From positions 1-10,186 of the forward strand of contig CAYFJO010000400.1 in NCBI GenBank assembly GCA_964343305.1: a DNA stretch of 10,186 bases, in the 5' to 3' direction. The stretch comes from CAYFJO01 sp964343305 (GTDB lineage: Bacteria; Planctomycetota; Planctomycetia; Pirellulales; Pirellulaceae). Below, one piece after another: positions 7,892 to 10,186 of the stretch. The notes beneath the pieces are model-generated. The model was not told the origin of the DNA. It searched no databases and was given only the letters and a program-made list of their open reading frames with translations. The position numbers were made by a program, and so were the translations under genes. Numbering within the stretch: the first letter of the stretch is position 1; every line of letters begins with the position of its first letter.

Positions 7892-7921
7892 ATTGTACCC
7901 GCGACTGTTATGAGTTTGCAA
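7892..7921 (-). promoter_or_regulatory. Sigma70-like promoter of the coiled-coil gene
   Basis: On the minus strand TTGCAA (7921-7916) and TACAAT (7897-7892) are separated by 18 bases; matches to consensus are 4/6 and 5/6. Transcription would begin near 7885, leaving a leader of about 30 bases with the AAGGGA site before ATG 7855. No operator-like palindrome is apparent in it. Confidence 0.45.
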
Positions 7922-8095
7922 TTTCGGAGTTCGGTTGCACGCGGGTTTGTAGCCAACGCGGTTGCTGAAGGCGAACCGATTCCTCAGCTTGTTTAGTGAC
8001 GGCGACCCGCCTCACTAACTCATAACTTCTCTGGATTCCGATCTAACGACCGTATTTCGGCACTCTGCGCCACATGCGAAGAGTACCAATCAAAT

Positions 8096-8164
8096 GGGTG
8101 GCGAAGCCGTACCGAATAGCCGTCATGCCGGAGGTCTCTCGAATGCACCGGAATTCGACCGTTT
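8096..8164 (+). repeat. Dispersed repeat, copy A
   Basis: This 69-base block aligns without gaps to 10067-10135, with 52 of 69 identical (75%). Both copies begin GGGTGGCGAA and end in CGTTT. Both lie in non-coding DNA, 1971 bases apart, in the same orientation, flanking the small membrane ORF and the DgdA-like gene. The flanks do not align. There is no open frame common to both that looks like protein, and no transposase nearby. Confidence 0.6.
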
Positions 8165-8306
8165 GATGAAACTGGCTGCGTTGCGCGTTGCTTCGGTTCC
8201 GGCCGCCGGCCCGCGCCGGGAGCCTCTCTTTGTGTACCGCAAGCTCTTCGTTTGCAATGTGGCGGCTGGAAGTCGATAATCAAGGAAAGTCGCAAGGGTG
8301 AGTGAC

Positions 8307-8328
8307 CGAAAGATGTGCTCGTCTTTCG
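8307..8328 (+). other. Hairpin upstream of the 64-aa ORF
   Basis: CGAAAGA and TCTTTCG form a perfect 7-bp stem. The stem extends by a T-G wobble and a G-C pair to nine pairs around the loop TGCT. It ends 21 bases before ATG 8350 and has no T tract, so it is not a terminator for anything upstream. It could be a leader structure or a protein-binding palindrome. Confidence 0.35.
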
Positions 8329-8349
8329 ACACTAAGATCGTAGAGAATA

Positions 8350-8544
8350 ATGCGAGTCAAATGCGTTCCGTCGCGTCGTCTGTCCTTCCTCGCCGCGGCT
8401 ATGAGCGTAATGTCTGCACTCGTTTGGATCGCTCCTGCACTCATCATGAATAACCTAGCTCTGTGGTGTTCTGTTGGGCCGCCCTTTCTGGCGCTCGCAG
8501 TAGTATTCTATCTCCGCGATCGACGCATTCCGGCCCCTGTGTAA
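8350..8544 (+). CDS. Possible small two-helix membrane protein (64 aa)
   Basis: An ATG-to-TAA frame encodes a basic N-terminus (MRVKCVPSRR), a hydrophobic stretch at about residues 11-37, and a second one at about 40-54 (VGPPFLALAVVFYL). It ends in the charged tail RDRRIPAPV. Basic residues at both ends fit a helical hairpin with both termini in the cytoplasm. This hydrophobic pattern is the main evidence that the frame is real. Against it: only a weak GTAGAG precedes the ATG, the frame is short, and third-position GC is unremarkable. It lies 120 bases before the DgdA-like gene on the same strand and could be its transcriptional neighbour. No family recognised. Confidence 0.4.
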   Translation: MRVKCVPSRRLSFLAAAMSVMSALVWIAPALIMNNLALWCSVGPPFLALAVVFYLRDRRIPAPV

Positions 8545-8650
8545 GCTCAAGTCCTGTCATCAAGTCGTCTGCGGCAGGTTTCGTCACAGGGAGCCGCGTC
8601 CCGTCCCGTTTGTGTTCGATTATCATACCGTTTGAAGACCGACCGCACTC

Positions 8651-8655
8651 GGGAG
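8651..8655 (+). promoter_or_regulatory. Shine-Dalgarno GGGAG of the DgdA-like gene
   Basis: GGGAG ends nine bases before ATG 8665. This supports that start rather than the in-frame TTG at 8632, which has no purine-rich site and would add 11 residues not needed for the fold. Confidence 0.65.
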
Positions 8656-8664
8656 ACAACAGCC

Positions 8665-10017
8665 ATGGTCCAAGGCCCGAAACAGAGTGAGATAACACAT
8701 GAGGAGTCTAGCAACGAATCGGCGCAGCGTATGCGCCTGCTGCTGGACGCAGCCCAGCGACACATGATTAGATACGGCGGCGAATTCGTTCCGTTCGTGA
8801 TTGAACGCGCGTCTGGATCGTACATCTACGACACCTCGGGGCGAGCCATTCTCGATTTCACGTCGGGGCAGATGTGCGCCACCCTCGGACATAATCATCC
8901 CTCGGTGATTGCGGCCATCGAGCAATGTTGTGAACGAGTGATGCACCTGTTCAGTTGGATGATCGCTCCACCAGTGATCGAGCTGTGCCGCGAACTGGCA
9001 AACCTATTACCGCCAACATTGCAGAAGGTCCTGTTGCTGAGCACGGGTGGTGAATCGAATGAAGCGGCACTTCGCATGGCGAAGCTGAAGACGGGCGGCT
9101 TCGAAATCGTCGGGCTCACGAGTTCCTATCACGGAATGACCAGTGGTGCCGGCGCCAGTACCTATGCGGCTGGTCGCAAAGGCTATGGGCCAGCAATGCC
9201 CGGAGTGATGGCGATTCCTGCACCGAACTGTTATCGCTGTCCAATTCGTCATTGCGTTGACCAGTGTGACTTGACTTGTTTGGAAGCTGGCTTCGAGATG
9301 GTAGACAACCAATCTGTCGGATCGCTGGCTGCATGTATCGCCGAGCCCATTGTCAGCGCTGGCGGGGTACTTGTTCCGCCTGCGGGTTATCTTCCTCGAT
9401 TGAAACAGTTGTGCGAGGGTCGGCGGATGCTGCTGATCTTGGACGAAGCCCAAACTGGACTTGGCCGTTTGGGAGCCAATTTTGCTTTCGAGCAAGATAA
9501 CGTCGTGCCAGATATCCTCACACTTTCCAAGACGCTGGGTGGAGGATTACCGTTGGCCGCCACCGTGACCAGTGACGAAATCGAAGCAGAGTGCCATGCA
9601 AAAGGATTCCTGCATGTGACTTCGCACCAATCCGACCCCCTGCCCGCCGCCGTCGGATTGGCGGTGTTGAAAGTCCTGGCTCGCGAGCAGTTGGCCACCC
9701 GCGCCGCGCGATTGGGTCAGCATCTCAAAAGCGGCTTGGACCAACTCCAACAGCGACATGAAGCTATCGGTGACGTGCGCGGTCGCGGGCTGCTCTGGGG
9801 TGTCGAAATCGTCAAGGACCGCGAAAGTCGCGAACCGGATCATGAGGTAGGTGCGGCAATCACTCGGCGTTGTCTCGACCTGGGTCTCAATATGAACATC
9901 GTCAACTTTCCGGGGATGAGCAGCGTCTGGCGAATCGCACCACCGCTGACTGTCAGCGGCGATGAAATTGACACGGCACTGACGATCATGGATCAGGCCA
10001 TCCGAGAGTGTTTATAA
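8665..10017 (+). CDS. dgdA: 2,2-dialkylglycine decarboxylase-like PLP enzyme (class III aminotransferase family, 450 aa)
   Basis: The sequence lines up from end to end with 2,2-dialkylglycine decarboxylase (433 aa), which decarboxylates dialkylglycines such as 2-aminoisobutyrate and then transaminates pyruvate, in the cytoplasm. Recognisable blocks: RYGGEFVPFVIERA, DFTSGQM, LLLSTGGESNEAA, HGMT, LILDEAQTG, LSKTLGGGLPLAA, SDPLPAAVGL, GDVRGRGLLWGVEIVKDR, RIAPPLTVS. Against my recollection of the Burkholderia enzyme the register is a constant +17: Q69 (Q52), H156 (H139), D260 (D243, pyridine N), Q263 (Q246), K289 (K272, Schiff base), R423 (R406). The alkali-metal site residues L78, S80 and D307 are kept, with T303 as Ser. 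Two substrate-site residues differ: W138 is Tyr and S215 is Ala. A Cys-rich segment (CYRCPIRHCVDQCDLTC) at about 189-205 recalls other class III aminotransferases. There is no adjacent LysR-type regulator. The family is near certain; the exact substrate is not. Confidence 0.9.
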   Translation: MVQGPKQSEITHEESSNESAQRMRLLLDAAQRHMIRYGGEFVPFVIERASGSYIYDTSGRAILDFTSGQMCATLGHNHPSVIAAIEQCCERVMHLFSWMIAPPVIELCRELANLLPPTLQKVLLLSTGGESNEAALRMAKLKTGGFEIVGLTSSYHGMTSGAGASTYAAGRKGYGPAMPGVMAIPAPNCYRCPIRHCVDQCDLTCLEAGFEMVDNQSVGSLAACIAEPIVSAGGVLVPPAGYLPRLKQLCEGRRMLLILDEAQTGLGRLGANFAFEQDNVVPDILTLSKTLGGGLPLAATVTSDEIEAECHAKGFLHVTSHQSDPLPAAVGLAVLKVLAREQLATRAARLGQHLKSGLDQLQQRHEAIGDVRGRGLLWGVEIVKDRESREPDHEVGAAITRRCLDLGLNMNIVNFPGMSSVWRIAPPLTVSGDEIDTALTIMDQAIRECL

Positions 10018-10066
10018 GATCCATTCTCGGTTCTCAAAACCGGTTTGCCGGGAGCATCCCGCCATA
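10018..10066 (+). terminator. Weak hairpins after the DgdA-like gene
   Basis: Two short stems follow the stop: CGGTT/AACCG (10028-10042, 5-base loop), then CGGGA/TCCCG (10049-10061, 3-base loop). The first is followed by GTTTG rather than a T run. They sit where a 3' end is expected but do not meet intrinsic-terminator criteria. Confidence 0.2.
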
Positions 10067-10135
10067 GGGTGGCGAACCCGTGCCGGAAAGTCGTTGTGCC
10101 AAGAGTTTCTCGATTGCCCCGTAATTCCAACGTTT
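10067..10135 (+). repeat. Dispersed repeat, copy B
   Basis: This is the partner of 8096-8164: 75% identical over 69 ungapped bases, same orientation, starting 49 bases after the DgdA-like stop. Similarity fades after CGTTT, and the bases beyond (10136-10186) show nothing I can name before the window ends. Confidence 0.6.
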
Positions 10136-10186
10136 ATGGGACACTCGGCTTCACCGCCAATTTCGGATTGTGCAGCGGGCAGCGTC

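Larger units (their letters stand above)
7922..8349. other. Intergenic region between divergent genes
   Basis: About 430 bases. It holds a dispersed-repeat copy (8096-8164), a GC-rich hairpin (CCGGC/GCCGG, 8206-8219, 4-base loop) followed by a pyrimidine-rich but not T-only stretch, and a stronger hairpin at 8307-8328. Short open frames on both strands across the repeat give low-complexity, Arg/Pro/Ala-rich products without ribosome binding sites, and I do not call them genes. Confidence 0.5.

Noticed and set aside
7856..7921. Longer N-terminus for the coiled-coil protein
   Set aside because: The extra 22 residues precede a complete signal peptide and overlap the likely promoter and leader.
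8020..8332. Several short open frames on both strands across the intergenic repeat
   Set aside because: They lack ribosome binding sites, give low-complexity basic products and overlap one another; the repeat similarity is not reading-frame-like.
8632..8664. TTG start 33 bases upstream for the DgdA-like protein
   Set aside because: It has no ribosome binding site; ATG 8665 has GGGAG at nine bases, and the 11 added residues have no counterpart in the family.
1..10186. CRISPR array, tRNA, rRNA, insertion sequence or toxin-antitoxin pair
   Set aside because: I read both strands for regular short repeats, cloverleaf-like stems, terminal inverted repeats and transposase or toxin motifs, and found none that could be supported.

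Overview
The window looks like a chromosomal segment of a planctomycete, most plausibly in the Pirellulales. This is an inference from gene content, not from a marker gene. The pointers are mid-range GC, long intergenic gaps, a secreted single-domain WD40 propeller, a short exported coiled-coil protein with adaptor-like hairpin motifs, and a very large multidomain protein of the kind common in that phylum. I see no rRNA, tRNA, CRISPR array, transposase, integrase or phage gene.

Layout. (1) Bases 1-4934, plus strand: the 3' part of a very large gene, open from the left edge, with at least 1643 residues visible. It is built of beta-rich, helical/TPR-like and linker segments, and its overall look is alpha-2-macroglobulin-like but without a thioester motif. 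(2) 4935-5385: intergenic, no convincing gene. (3) 5386-5907, plus: a 173-residue exported protein of unknown function. (4) 6092-7096, minus: an exported seven-bladed WD40 beta-propeller, with a hairpin just past its stop. (5) 7280-7855, minus: a 191-residue exported coiled-coil protein carrying two copies of a motif resembling the hairpin tip of HlyD/RND membrane-fusion adaptors. A reasonable sigma70-like promoter lies upstream. (6) 7922-8349: intergenic, with one copy of a diverged dispersed repeat and a hairpin. (7) 8350-8544, plus: a possible 64-residue two-helix membrane protein. (8) 8665-10017, plus: a PLP-dependent fold-type I (class III aminotransferase) enzyme that lines up with 2,2-dialkylglycine decarboxylase at a constant offset. 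It has changes at two substrate-contacting positions. (9) 10018-10186: non-coding tail with the second copy of the dispersed repeat.

Working together. The coiled-coil and WD40 genes face the same way, about 180 bases apart, and both encode exported proteins, so they may be co-transcribed. The dialkylglycine-decarboxylase-like gene stands alone, with no LysR-type regulator beside it. The large protein and the 173-residue protein both point rightwards but are separated by about 450 bases, so they are probably independent. I found no multi-gene defence, secretion or biosynthetic system. The most interesting items are the free-standing tandem adaptor-hairpin protein, the thioester-less giant protein, the altered active site of the DgdA-like enzyme, and the 69-base dispersed repeat.
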